Shown here: positions 37,323-45,768 of the stretch, one piece after another
Layout of the letters: the number at the start of each line of letters is the position of its first letter
How positions within the stretch are numbered: the stretch's first letter is position 1
Origin: Breoghania sp. L-A4
Lineage (GTDB): Bacteria > Pseudomonadota > Alphaproteobacteria > Rhizobiales > Stappiaceae
Assembly: GCF_003432385.1 (NCBI RefSeq)
Contig: NZ_CP031841.1
Span: 3,697,579 to 3,761,578, forward strand
DNA length: 64,000 nucleotides
Direction: 5' to 3'
Translations under genes and position numbers: made by a program
The notes under the pieces: model-generated
Database searches by the model: none
The model's input: only the letters and a program-made list of their open reading frames with translations
Told to the model about the DNA's origin: nothing

Positions 37323-39527
37323 TTATTCGGCCGGTGCGAGAACATCCCGCGCGGTGTTGCCGTCCGGCCCGGAAATCCCGGTCTGCGCCTCAAACCGCTG
37401 GCGCCTGGCGAGCTTCTTGATGCAGACGGGACATTTCTGATCGTGCTGATAGAGCACCTGGCAATGCAGGCAGTTCAGACACTCGTTGGGATTGATGTTG
37501 CCTTCGGGATGGATGGCCTGGACCATGCATTCCTTGGCGCAGCGCTGGCAGGGGTTGCCGCACTCGCGATAGCGCTTGAGCCAGTCGAACATGCGCAGCC
37601 GTGCCGGAATGGCCAGCGCCGCGCCCAGCGGGCACAGATAGCGGCAATAGAAGCGCTCGATGAAGAGACCGGCACCCAACAGCACCACGACGAAGGTGAC
37701 ATACGGCCAGGCGCGCTGGAATTTCAGGATGATCGCGGTCTTGAACGGCTCGACCTCGGCATAATGCTCGGCGACGTCGAGCGAATAGAGCGACAGGCCG
37801 AACAAGGCGAGAAAGATCATGTATTTGAGCGGCCACAGCCGTTCGTGCAGCCCCCAGGGCACCTCGATTTGAGGGATGCGGGCGAGCTTGGCCAGCCGGT
37901 TGGTCAGTTCCTGCAAGGCGCCGAACGGGCACAGCCAGCCGCAATAGGCGCCGCGCCCCCAAAACAGCAGCGCGGCGGCGACCGAGAACCACAGCAGGAA
38001 CACCAGTGGATCAAGCAGGAAGGCGTTCCAGCTGAACTCGCTGGTCAGCGACGAGAAGAAGGCCAGCACATTGACGACGGAAAGCTGCGCGTTCTGGATC
38101 CAGCCGAGCCAGACGAGCGTGAACACGAGAAAGACGATGCGGAACCAGAAGGTGAAGCGCTCATGCCGCGTCACCTGCATCTGGAAGAAGAACACCGCGC
38201 TGAGCAGCGCCACGGCACCGGCCAGAATGAGAATGTCGATCTTGCGCGCCTCCCAGATACGCAGCCACAGTTTCTGCGTCGCCGCGCGTTCGTCGCCGGC
38301 CGCGGACGCGGCAGGCACGCCCGGCGCGGCTGCTGTTGAGGCGACCGGCTCGCTCTTCAGGTAGCGCGCCGGCAGCCGGTAGCCGAGATCGAACGTCAGG
38401 AAGACCTTGTCGATGGCGCCGATGGCGCGCTGCACGAGCAGCTGAAGGCGGAATTCACTGGCCGGGTCAAAGCCGGACCCAGCCGGGATGATGAAGAGAT
38501 CGGCTTCGGTGAACGCCGGCGCGCCATCGGTCGCGATCTCGCGCACACGCTGGTGCTGCCGGTCGCGGAACCGGACCGATATGTCTCCCTGGATAAGCTG
38601 GATACGGTCGAAGATGCCGCCGCGCACGTAACCCGATCCCTTGAAGGAATAGCGGCCGCGGCCCATCACCAGGATCGCGTGTTCTCCCTCCTTGAGGCGC
38701 GCGCGCAGGTTGGCGTACTCCGCCTCCCCCAGCAGCGAAAGGCCGATGGCGGGCACATCGGCGAGCGCCAGATACATATCGACGTAATTGTCCGTGTCGG
38801 GCCCGTGCTCCGGTCGCGCGATCGCCGTCGCGTCCCCCTGGGCCGCGAAGGCCTCGTTGATCTGACCGACATCGAGCGACAGCCGGCGGACCGAACCGTC
38901 TCCCGTCAGGGCCATCCAGTCGCGCGTCTCGCGCAGCTGCTCATCGATGACCCGCTTTGGTCCGGTCGCCGCGAGCGGTTCCGCAAGGCCGCCCAGACCG
39001 AGCATCCGGGCGACCTTGAGGCCGCCGCGCACGATCGAGTCGTCGATGATCATGATGGTGACGGTTGCGCCCGAGATGATGTCGAGATCGTGCGCCGAGC
39101 CGCCGGCGGCCGCTTCCGCCTTCAGGTCCAGCCCGACATATTCGGCGATGACCGCGCGGATTTTCTTCTCCGGAATGCCGATCAGCACGATCGGTTCGGA
39201 ATGTTTGACGAGGCGCACGCCCGTCAGCACCGCCTCGGAATCGATGCCGACCAGCGTGTGGATCGGCTTGCCGGAATACCCCGTGGTCGAGACGAAGTCG
39301 GACGTCAGGAACACCCAGCCGACGGTCTCGCCATCCTTCAGCGCCGGAACCACCGGGACGTCGCTCCGCATCGCCCCGTAGGCATCGGCACCGGGGACCA
39401 TTTCGGCCACGGGAACCGCGTCGAGGAACGCCGGAAGGTCCGCGGCGCCGGCCGCGCCGGACAGGCAGAGGGCGAACGCGACACACGCCGCGCTCAGGCA
39501 GCAACGAAAGGCCTTGAGAAACGCCAC
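37323..39527 (-). CDS. nosR: NosR, polyferredoxin-flavoprotein regulator/electron donor
   Basis: The 734-residue protein starts with GTG. It has a signal/anchor, a periplasmic FMN-binding domain with the flavinylation motif SGAT (Thr about residue 155, [12 protein letters not shown]), then five or six membrane helices with two CxxxCP motifs ([20 protein letters not shown]) and a C-terminal 2x[4Fe-4S] ferredoxin ([27 protein letters not shown]). NosR is needed for nosZ transcription and for electron delivery to NosZ. The NosX protein encoded in the same cluster would modify it. A TTGA-N6-TCAA box lies 67 bp upstream. Confidence 0.96.
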   Translation of the reverse strand: MAFLKAFRCCLSAACVAFALCLSGAAGAADLPAFLDAVPVAEMVPGADAYGAMRSDVPVVPALKDGETVGWVFLTSDFVSTTGYSGKPIHTLVGIDSEAVLTGVRLVKHSEPIVLIGIPEKKIRAVIAEYVGLDLKAEAAAGGSAHDLDIISGATVTIMIIDDSIVRGGLKVARMLGLGGLAEPLAATGPKRVIDEQLRETRDWMALTGDGSVRRLSLDVGQINEAFAAQGDATAIARPEHGPDTDNYVDMYLALADVPAIGLSLLGEAEYANLRARLKEGEHAILVMGRGRYSFKGSGYVRGGIFDRIQLIQGDISVRFRDRQHQRVREIATDGAPAFTEADLFIIPAGSGFDPASEFRLQLLVQRAIGAIDKVFLTFDLGYRLPARYLKSEPVASTAAAPGVPAASAAGDERAATQKLWLRIWEARKIDILILAGAVALLSAVFFFQMQVTRHERFTFWFRIVFLVFTLVWLGWIQNAQLSVVNVLAFFSSLTSEFSWNAFLLDPLVFLLWFSVAAALLFWGRGAYCGWLCPFGALQELTNRLAKLARIPQIEVPWGLHERLWPLKYMIFLALFGLSLYSLDVAEHYAEVEPFKTAIILKFQRAWPYVTFVVVLLGAGLFIERFYCRYLCPLGAALAIPARLRMFDWLKRYRECGNPCQRCAKECMVQAIHPEGNINPNECLNCLHCQVLYQHDQKCPVCIKKLARRQRFEAQTGISGPDGNTARDVLAPAE

Positions 39528-39593
39528 GTCTCACTCCGACTCAGATTCCGGTCCAATTCCTGCGGACCATGAGCTTCAGAGGCGCGCGACACA

Positions 39594-39607
39594 TTGACGT
39601 TGATCAA
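39594..39607. promoter_or_regulatory. Crp/Fnr/NnrR-type binding site upstream of nosR
   Basis: TTGACGTTGATCAA fits the palindromic consensus TTGA-N6-TCAA of Fnr/Dnr/NnrR regulators. It is centred about 73 bp upstream of the nosR start, a plausible activation distance. A second, imperfect TTGAT/ATCAA pair overlaps it. The likely ligand is the Crp/Fnr protein at 30060-30776 or a genomic Fnr. Confidence 0.75.
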
Positions 39608-39913
39608 TTCAATCAACTTTTGGAGTATATTAGCATTATTGAATTCTTTCGGAGATTTACAAGAATTGCATCAAAGATATAGGGAAAGTTACTTAATGTA
39701 AGCAACCTGCAATCCCTGCGTTACAAGCATCACGACCCAAAGCGCGCCAGTGCCGTGGCCCGCAGCGTGGCGCGCCACCGTCCGCCGGCGTCATGACGCC
39801 TCATGCTGGCCGGGACGTTTCAGGCGCGACAGGGACGGCCGCCGGTCCAACGCCAAAGATTCTCCGGGCGGGTTGTGCGGATCACAATCAGAAAAGGCGG
39901 AAAGCGACGCAAC

Positions 39914-39932
39914 GTTATTCATCATAAATAAC
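39914..39932. promoter_or_regulatory. AT-rich dyad upstream of the first luxR
   Basis: GTTATT (39914-39919) and AATAAC (39927-39932) form an inverted repeat with a 7-bp centre, 48 bp before the luxR start. The 19-bp size is in the range of lux boxes, but the sequence is not a recognised lux-box consensus, so it is only a candidate operator. Confidence 0.35.
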
Positions 39933-39980
39933 AATGCGCATGATACTATTCCCCGCAAGGGCCGAGATGGGGGTGATGTG

Positions 39981-40712
39981 ATGAAGCTCGAAAGTGCATT
40001 TTCCATACTCATCGATGAATTCGAAACCATTGAAACCATTGCCGAGGGCCGGGTGTTGCTGCGCCGGATCGCCGATCTCTACGGCCTGCGTCATGCGGTG
40101 TACTTCGCCTCGCGCGTGCCGGAGCTGACCACGCGCGAACCCTATATCGCGACCACCTATTCCGAGCCTTGGATCCGGCACTACCAGGAGATGGGGTTCG
40201 TGGAGATCGACCCGGTGCTGCGCGCCGGTCTGCTGCAGATGCTGCCGACCGACTGGTCGACGTTCGACCGCAGCCAGCCGATGGTGCGCCGCATGTTCGG
40301 CGAAGCGGACGAGTTCGGCGTGGGCTGCCAGGGCATGACCTTTCCCATCCGCGGCGCACATGGCGAGGCGGCGATGTTCTCGATCACCAGCGACGCCTCG
40401 GACCGGGACTGGAAATTCCTGAAGGCCTTTTACATGCGCGACTTCCAGACCATCGCCAACTTCGTGCACGAGATGGTGCTGCGCACCGAGGACGTGCGGC
40501 CGAAGTGCCCGAAACTGAGCCCGCGCGAGCTGGAATGCCTGAAGTGGGCCGCCGCCGGCAAGACCTACGCCGACATCGCGACGATCCTCAACATCAACGT
40601 GAGCACCGTGAAGACATACATGGAGTTCGCCCGCGCCAAGCTCAACACGCTCAACACCACCCATTCGGTGGCCAGGGCAATGTCCGCGCGATTGATCAAT
40701 CTGTCAGAATAA
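39981..40712 (+). CDS. LuxR-family AHL-responsive regulator (first)
   Basis: From MKLESAFSILIDEFETIETI the protein is 243 residues. The N-terminal autoinducer-binding domain retains the ligand-contacting Trp, Tyr, Asp and Trp (WIRHYQEMGFVEIDPV, PTDWSTFD), corresponding to TraR W57, Y61, D70 and W85. The C-terminal LuxR HTH reads LSPRELECLKWAAAGKTYADIATILNINVSTVKTYMEFARAKL. It lies 98 bp upstream of the luxI gene in the same direction. An ORF extension to 39750 is rejected as non-coding-like. Targets are unknown. Confidence 0.93.
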   Translation: MKLESAFSILIDEFETIETIAEGRVLLRRIADLYGLRHAVYFASRVPELTTREPYIATTYSEPWIRHYQEMGFVEIDPVLRAGLLQMLPTDWSTFDRSQPMVRRMFGEADEFGVGCQGMTFPIRGAHGEAAMFSITSDASDRDWKFLKAFYMRDFQTIANFVHEMVLRTEDVRPKCPKLSPRELECLKWAAAGKTYADIATILNINVSTVKTYMEFARAKLNTLNTTHSVARAMSARLINLSE

Positions 40713-40810
40713 CAAACCCGGACGGCGGCCCCTATTCCGCCATTCAGCCGAGTGTTCAGCGCGCTCGCTTCGCATGACCATCGCCTCCTCACCTAACACG
40801 AGAGGCGACA

Positions 40811-41461
40811 ATGATCAGGCTCATCCAAGGAATTGACCGATACCAGCACGCGTTCGAAGTCGATCGGATGCACACCATTCGCGCCAGCGTGTTCCACGAC
40901 CGGCTGAAGTGGGATGTGACGGTGGAGGACGGCTGGGAAATCGACCGCTTCGACGACTGCAATCCGTTGTATGTCGTGTCCATCGACCCGGAAACGGACG
41001 ACGTGCGCGGCTCGGTGCGGCTGCTGCCCACCACCGGACCCAACATGCTGCGCGACGTGTTCCACGCGCTGCTGCCCGACGGTGAAAGGGTCTGCAGCCC
41101 CTTGATCTGGGAAAGCTCGCGCTTCTCCGTCGATCCGGAATACGCCTGCGCATCGCGCTCGCCCGGCCAGGTCAGTGAGATCACGGTGGAACTGCTGCTG
41201 GGCATGGCGGAGATCGGCAAGCTGGTGGGGCTCACGCACGTGGTCTCCGTCTATGACGCGGCGATGGCGCGGGTGTTCCGCAAGGCCCGGTGCAAGGCCG
41301 AACTCGTCGGCACGCCGAAGGTGTTCGGCCGCGTCATGACCTATGCCGGGCTGTTCGCCACCGACGACGCGATGATCGAGGCGCTGCGCGAGGTCAGCGG
41401 CATCCGGGACTCGGTGTTCGAGAAGGTGCCTGCCACCCACCCGCTGGCGGCTTTTGTCTGA
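40811..41461 (+). CDS. LuxI-family acyl-homoserine-lactone synthase
   Basis: The 216-residue enzyme makes an N-acyl-homoserine lactone from S-adenosylmethionine and acyl-ACP. The invariant family residues fall at their standard positions: R24, F28, W34, D45, D48, R70, F84, E101 and R104 (TIRASVFHDRLKW, EIDRFDD, GSVRLLP, WESSRF). A GAGAGGCG site precedes the ATG. It sits between two luxR genes, the usual autoregulated arrangement. The acyl chain length cannot be told from sequence by eye. Confidence 0.96.
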   Translation: MIRLIQGIDRYQHAFEVDRMHTIRASVFHDRLKWDVTVEDGWEIDRFDDCNPLYVVSIDPETDDVRGSVRLLPTTGPNMLRDVFHALLPDGERVCSPLIWESSRFSVDPEYACASRSPGQVSEITVELLLGMAEIGKLVGLTHVVSVYDAAMARVFRKARCKAELVGTPKVFGRVMTYAGLFATDDAMIEALREVSGIRDSVFEKVPATHPLAAFV

Positions 41462-41468
41462 CACCCCG

Positions 41469-41500
41469 CTCCACAAGGCGGCCGCGGCCGCCTTGTGGAG
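41469..41500. promoter_or_regulatory. Perfect 32-bp palindrome between luxI and the second luxR
   Basis: CTCCACAAGGCGGCCG (41469-41484) is followed directly by its exact reverse complement (41485-41500). In RNA it would make a 14-bp GC-rich hairpin with a CGCG loop. There is no T-run after it on either strand, so it is not a classical terminator. It may be a structured attenuator, a Rho-linked terminator or a protein-binding site. Confidence 0.7.
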
Positions 41501-41533
41501 ACGTGCGGCAAGCCACCGGACGAGACACGACAG

Positions 41534-42280
41534 ATGATGAGAGACCCCACCTCAATGCCGGCCATGTCGCAGTTCGCGGAAACCTGGAGCGCCGCGTCCG
41601 ACGATCACACGATGGCGGATTGCCTGCGGGCGTTCTGCGCGGAGTTCGGCTTTTCCCACGCCACCTATTTCGGAACCAGGCTGCCGGTGCACTCCGGCGG
41701 CAACGACGTGCTGGTCACCACCTATTCCTCCGACTGGATCTCGCATTACGTGTCGATGGACTACCGGCGGCTGGATCCGGTGCTGTCGCTGGGCTCCCAG
41801 GTGATGGCGCCGCTCAACTGGGCCGACATCCCGCGCAAGGACCCGGCGGTGCGGGCCTTTTTCGACGAGGCGGCGGCCTTCGGCATCGGCCAACAGGGCC
41901 TCACGGTGCCGATGAAGGGCATCTTCGGCAACACCATCCTGTTTTCGCTCAACGCCCACACGGGCGCGCGCGAGTGGCGGCGGTATTGCACAACGCACAA
42001 GCACGAGATCGTCCGCACCGCGAAGGCGATGCACCGTGAAATCGCCAACGCCTACAGCCGGTGCCCGGTCGGCACCGACAGCCCCCTGTCGAAACGCGAG
42101 GTGGAAAGCCTCTATTGGGCGGCGAAGGGCAAGACGGCATGGGAAACGGCCAAGATCCTCGGGCTGACGGAGCGCACGGTCTCCTTCTACCTGAAGAATT
42201 CCTATGTGAAGCTGGACGCCGCGTCCAAGGCGCACGCGGTGGCGATCGCGCTGGACTGCGGGCTGATCAACACCGGCTGA
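41534..42280 (+). CDS. LuxR-family AHL-responsive regulator (second)
   Basis: From ATG 41534 (or 41537) the protein is 248 residues. An in-frame GTG at 41495 lies inside the palindrome and is unlikely as a start. The ligand-binding residues are intact (WISHYVSMDYRRLDPV, PLNWADIP), and the C-terminal HTH is LSKREVESLYWAAKGKTAWETAKILGLTERTVSFYLKNSYVKL. It differs from the first LuxR across the whole protein, so it is not a recent tandem copy. Two receptors may respond to one signal or form heterodimers. Confidence 0.92.
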   Translation: MMRDPTSMPAMSQFAETWSAASDDHTMADCLRAFCAEFGFSHATYFGTRLPVHSGGNDVLVTTYSSDWISHYVSMDYRRLDPVLSLGSQVMAPLNWADIPRKDPAVRAFFDEAAAFGIGQQGLTVPMKGIFGNTILFSLNAHTGAREWRRYCTTHKHEIVRTAKAMHREIANAYSRCPVGTDSPLSKREVESLYWAAKGKTAWETAKILGLTERTVSFYLKNSYVKLDAASKAHAVAIALDCGLINTG

Positions 42281-42381
42281 CGAGCGCCGTTGACATTCAT
42301 CAATGAGGCCGCGGCGATCATGCCCGATGATGCGCAGACGCCGCAGGGACGGCGCACCGACAGTCGAACGGGAGGAACGCC

Positions 42382-42930
42382 GTGCAGGTGGACCCGCAGA
42401 TCACCTATCGCAACATGGAACCGTCCGCGCATGTGGAGGAGCGCATCCACGAGCGCATCGCCAAGCTCGAGGAATTCCACGGCCGCATCACCTCGTGCCG
42501 GGTAACGGTGGAGGCGCCGCACCAGCGCGGCCAGAAGGGCGAGATCTACAAAATCAGCATCGACGTCGAGGTGCCTGGCGGACACGTCGTCGTCAACCGC
42601 GAACCGGGCAAGAACCACGCCCATGAAGACGTGCTGGTGGCCATCCGCGACGCCTTCAATGCCGCGCAGCGACAACTCGAGGACCACGTGCGCAAGACCG
42701 GCGGCATTCACGTGAAGGACCATCCCCCGAAGACCCACGGCAAGGTCACGGACAAGTTCGTGGACGAGGCCTATGGCTTCATCGACGCGGCCGACGGGCG
42801 CCGCTTCTTCTTCCGCGCCGACAGCGTTAACGGCCAGGGCTGGAACGACATGGAGATCGGCAGCCAGGTGCATTTCACCGAGATGGACGGCGAGATGGGT
42901 CTGCACGCGGTGTCCGTGACGGTGATCTAG
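42382..42930 (+). CDS. HPF/RaiA ribosome-associated protein with cold-shock-like C-terminal domain
   Basis: The 182-residue protein starts at GTG behind GGAGG. Residues 1-110 are a sigma54-modulation/HPF fold (PQITYRNMEPSAHVEERIHERIAKLEEF, YKISIDVEVPGGHVVVNREPGKNHAHEDVLVAIRDAFNAAQRQLEDH). Residues 120-182 are a cold-shock-like OB domain (KFVDEAYGFIDAADGRRFFFRADSV, GSQVHFTE) in place of the usual long-HPF dimerisation domain. It probably binds ribosomes during stress or stationary phase, with added RNA binding. It follows the second luxR by 100 bp. Confidence 0.9.
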   Translation: MQVDPQITYRNMEPSAHVEERIHERIAKLEEFHGRITSCRVTVEAPHQRGQKGEIYKISIDVEVPGGHVVVNREPGKNHAHEDVLVAIRDAFNAAQRQLEDHVRKTGGIHVKDHPPKTHGKVTDKFVDEAYGFIDAADGRRFFFRADSVNGQGWNDMEIGSQVHFTEMDGEMGLHAVSVTVI

Positions 42931-42940
42931 GGTCGTCCGC

Positions 42941-43638
42941 ATGGCCAAAACCGACGATCAGGCGTTCCGGGAATCGCGCGACTGGATGGTCAGCCACCAG
43001 CTCGAGGCGCATGGCATCGACGACAACCGCACGCTCGCCGCCATGCGCAGGGTGCCGCGCCACCTCTTCGTGCCCGCCGAGATGCGCGCCTACGCCTACG
43101 ACGATTCTCCCCTGCCCATCGGCGAGGGACAGACGATCTCGCAGCCCTACATGGTGGCGATGATGACCCAGGCGCTGGCGCTCAGGGGCGGCGAAAAGGT
43201 GCTGGAAATCGGCACCGGCTCGGGCTACGCCGCCGCGGTTCTTGCGGAAATCGCCCGTGACGTGATCACCATCGAGCGCATCGAGGCTCTGGCAAACCGC
43301 GCCCGCCGCGATCTCCAGCGCGCGGGCTGTTCCAACGTTACCGTAATCTGCGGTGACGGCACCCGGGCTGGGAGGCCGAGGCGCCCTACGACGGCATCGT
43401 GGTCACCGCAGGCGGCCCGAAGGTGCCCGAAAGCCTGAAGCGCCAGCTCAAGATCGGCGGGCGTCTCGTCATTCCCGTGGGCAGCGCGCCGCGCTTCCAG
43501 AACCTCATGCGCGTCACGCGCAGAAGCGAGGACGACTACAGCGAGGAAAATCTCGGCGGCGTGCTGTTCGTGCCGCTGATCGGCGAGGAAGGCTGGGGCA
43601 GCGAGATGGCAATGCCCAGACAGCCGATCGAGGAGTGA
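42941..43638 (+). pseudogene. pcm: Protein-L-isoaspartate O-methyltransferase, frameshifted
   Basis: The first frame runs from 42941 and gives the Pcm N-terminus and SAM site (GEGQTISQPYMVAMMTQAL, KVLEIGTGSGYAAAVLAEIA, GDGT) before going out of frame near 43365. A second frame resumes at about 43366 with GWEAEAPYDGIVVTAGGPKV and then PESLKRQLKIGGRLVIPVG to a stop at 43638. One base missing in the CCCGGG run at 43362-43367 explains both. Restored, the protein is 232 residues, near normal for the family. Pcm repairs isoaspartate in aged proteins. The indel may be an assembly error. Confidence 0.85.
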
Positions 43639-43674
43639 GGGACCGGCGCGCCGTTCCCCTCAGCCACCATGCCT

Positions 43675-44481
43675 TCAGCGGCCCTTCCAGTCGGGCTTGC
43701 GCTTGGCCAAAAAGGCTTCCATGCCCTCGCGGAAATCCTCGCTCATATAGCACATCTCGATGAGATCGTGGTCCTTGAGCAACAACTGCTGGGCTTCCTT
43801 GAGACGGCGCAGCGCCTCCTTGGTGGCGCGCAGGGTGAGCGGCGCGAAGGTGGCCATCTGCTCGGCGAGTTCCCGCGCCCGCGCCAGCAGCGCCTCCTGG
43901 CTGTCGAGCACTTCGGCCACCAGACCCAGCGCGGAGGCCTCCTGCGCGCCGACCAGCCGCGCGGTGAACAGCAGCTCACGGGTGCGGCCGGCGCCGACCA
44001 GCGAGACCAGGCGCATCAGGTTGGAGGTCGACAGGCAGTTGCCAAGCGTGCGGGCGATGGGAAAGCCGAATTTCAGGTCACCGGAGCACAGGCGCAGATC
44101 GCAGGCCGCCGCGATCCCCGCCCCACCCCCGGTGCAGGCGCCGTGCATGGCCGCGATCGTCGGCACGGGGCAGCGTTCAATGTCGCCCATCACCTTGTCG
44201 ATGCGCTGCTCGTAGTCCAGCGCGTCCTGCGGTGTCTTGAAGGCGCGAAACTGGGCGATGTCGGTGCCGGCGGCAAACGCCTTGTCGCCGGCGCCGGTGA
44301 TGATGATGGCCTTCACCGAGCCGTCCGTCGGCGTGGTGCGGCAGATTTCGGCCAGCCCCTCGTACATGGCGAAGGTTAGCGCGTTGCGCGCCTGCGGCCG
44401 GTTCAGGGTGACATGGCCGATGCCGTCGCGGACCTCATAGAGGAGTTCGTCCGCGGCCGTGTCCAGTTCAGTCTCGCTCAT
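43675..44481 (-). CDS. Enoyl-CoA hydratase/isomerase-superfamily protein
   Basis: The 268-residue crotonase-fold protein has VTLNRPQARNALTFAMYEGL, an oxyanion loop GDKAFAAGTDIAQFR, and HGACTGGGAGIAAACDLRLCS. The two catalytic glutamates of hydratases (in GGGCEL and FGQPEI segments) are absent: the positions read GGGAGI and FGFPIARTLG. It may therefore catalyse another reaction on acyl-CoA or a related substrate. It is the last gene of the aminotransferase-TRAP operon, 3 bp after dctM, which hints at a role in using the imported compound. Confidence 0.88.
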   Translation of the reverse strand: MSETELDTAADELLYEVRDGIGHVTLNRPQARNALTFAMYEGLAEICRTTPTDGSVKAIIITGAGDKAFAAGTDIAQFRAFKTPQDALDYEQRIDKVMGDIERCPVPTIAAMHGACTGGGAGIAAACDLRLCSGDLKFGFPIARTLGNCLSTSNLMRLVSLVGAGRTRELLFTARLVGAQEASALGLVAEVLDSQEALLARARELAEQMATFAPLTLRATKEALRRLKEAQQLLLKDHDLIEMCYMSEDFREGMEAFLAKRKPDWKGR

Positions 44482-44484
44482 GCA

Positions 44485-45765
44485 TCACCTGTAAAAATAG
44501 TCGACGAGGAACATCGGGATCGACGGAATGTAGGTGCACATGAGCAGCACAGTCAAAAGCACGGCGACAAAATAGATATTGACCTTCGAGACTTCCCAGA
44601 TGTTGGCCCGCGCGATCGAGCACGCGGTGATCAGGACGCTGGCCACCGGAGGCGTCTGCTGGCCGATGGCGAGGTTGAGGGTCACGACAAGGCCGAAGTG
44701 GACCGGATCGATGCCGACCTGCTGGATCAGCGGGATGACGATGGGCACCACCAGGATGATGGCGGCGGCCGAATGCAGGAAGAAACCGATCACCAGGAAG
44801 AAGACGTTCAGGATCAGCAATATGGCGTACTTGTTGGTTGTGAACGCCAGGATTTCCGCGGCGATTTCCTGGGGGATCTGGGCACGAGTGAGAAACCCGC
44901 CCATCAGCACCGAGGCCGCCACCAGCACCATCACGACGGCGGTCTGCATGCCGCCGTCGAGCATGGCGCTCTTCAGCCGGCGGAAGTCGACCTCATTGTA
45001 GTAGAGACCGATGACGATGGAGGCGAGCACCGCGAGACCGGCTGCTTCCGTGGCGGTGACGAAGCCGCCGAAAATGCCGCCAAGAATGATCACCGGCAGC
45101 GCGAAGGTCGGCAGCGCGTCGATAAACGCCGCCCTGAGCGTCGGCAGGCTGAACGCCTCCTCGACGGGGAAGTCGTACTTGCGCGCGAACGCGTAGGCGA
45201 CGCCCATCAGCCCGGCCGCACCAAGCAGCCCCGGCACCACGCCGGCGACAAAGAGCTGCTCAACGGATGTGTTGGCGGAGACCGCGTAGAGGATCATCGG
45301 GATCGACGGCGGAATGATGATGGCCAGCGAAGCGGACGACGAGGTGACGGCGGCGGAGAATGGCGCGCCGTATCCGCGTTTCTTCATCGCGGGAATAAGG
45401 ATCGAGCCGATCGCCGCGACATCGGCGACGGCACTGCCGGAGATTTCGGCGAAGAACAGCGACACGCCGATGGTCACCATCGACAGGCCGCCGCGCACAA
45501 AGCCGATGAGGGCGGCGACGAAATTGATCAGCCGCTGAGAGATGCCGGCGGCGTTCATGATGGCGCCGGCGAGCACGAACATGGGGATGGCGATCAACGA
45601 GAATTTCGTCGAGCCGTCGTACATGTCCAGCGCCATGGTGACGATGCTGCCCGTGCCTTCCGTAATCACGATGCCGAGCAGGGCGGACATTCCGAGCGCG
45701 ATGGCGATCGGCACGTTCAAACAGATCATCGCGACGAGAGCGACGAACATCAACAGGATCAGCAT
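44485..45765 (-). CDS. dctM: TRAP transporter large permease, DctM family
   Basis: The 426-residue protein has about 12 hydrophobic segments and DctM motifs (MLILLMFVALVAMICLNVPIAIALGMSALLGI, FAEISGSAVADVAAIGSILIPAMKKRGYGAPFSAAVTSSSASLAIIIPPSIPMILYAV, FGLVVTLNLAIGQQTPPVASVL). It forms the sodium-driven channel of a TRAP transporter for an organic acid. It is 3 bp downstream of dctQ and is followed by the crotonase gene. Confidence 0.96.
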   Translation of the reverse strand: MLILLMFVALVAMICLNVPIAIALGMSALLGIVITEGTGSIVTMALDMYDGSTKFSLIAIPMFVLAGAIMNAAGISQRLINFVAALIGFVRGGLSMVTIGVSLFFAEISGSAVADVAAIGSILIPAMKKRGYGAPFSAAVTSSSASLAIIIPPSIPMILYAVSANTSVEQLFVAGVVPGLLGAAGLMGVAYAFARKYDFPVEEAFSLPTLRAAFIDALPTFALPVIILGGIFGGFVTATEAAGLAVLASIVIGLYYNEVDFRRLKSAMLDGGMQTAVVMVLVAASVLMGGFLTRAQIPQEIAAEILAFTTNKYAILLILNVFFLVIGFFLHSAAAIILVVPIVIPLIQQVGIDPVHFGLVVTLNLAIGQQTPPVASVLITACSIARANIWEVSKVNIYFVAVLLTVLLMCTYIPSIPMFLVDYFYR

Positions 45766-45768
45766 GAA

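Larger units (their letters stand above)
39528..39980. other. Shared nosR-luxR regulatory region
   Basis: This 453-bp region separates divergent nosR and luxR. About 39600-39720 is unusually AT-rich. It carries an Fnr-type box at 39594-39607 and an AT-rich dyad at 39914-39932, annotated separately. No gene is supported in it; in-frame extensions of luxR to 39750 look non-coding. Confidence 0.55.

Noticed and set aside
39600-39616. TTGAT...ATCAA as the main Fnr box
   Set aside because: The halves are spaced by 7 bp instead of 4; the overlapping TTGAC-GTTG-ATCAA at 39594-39607 fits the consensus spacing.
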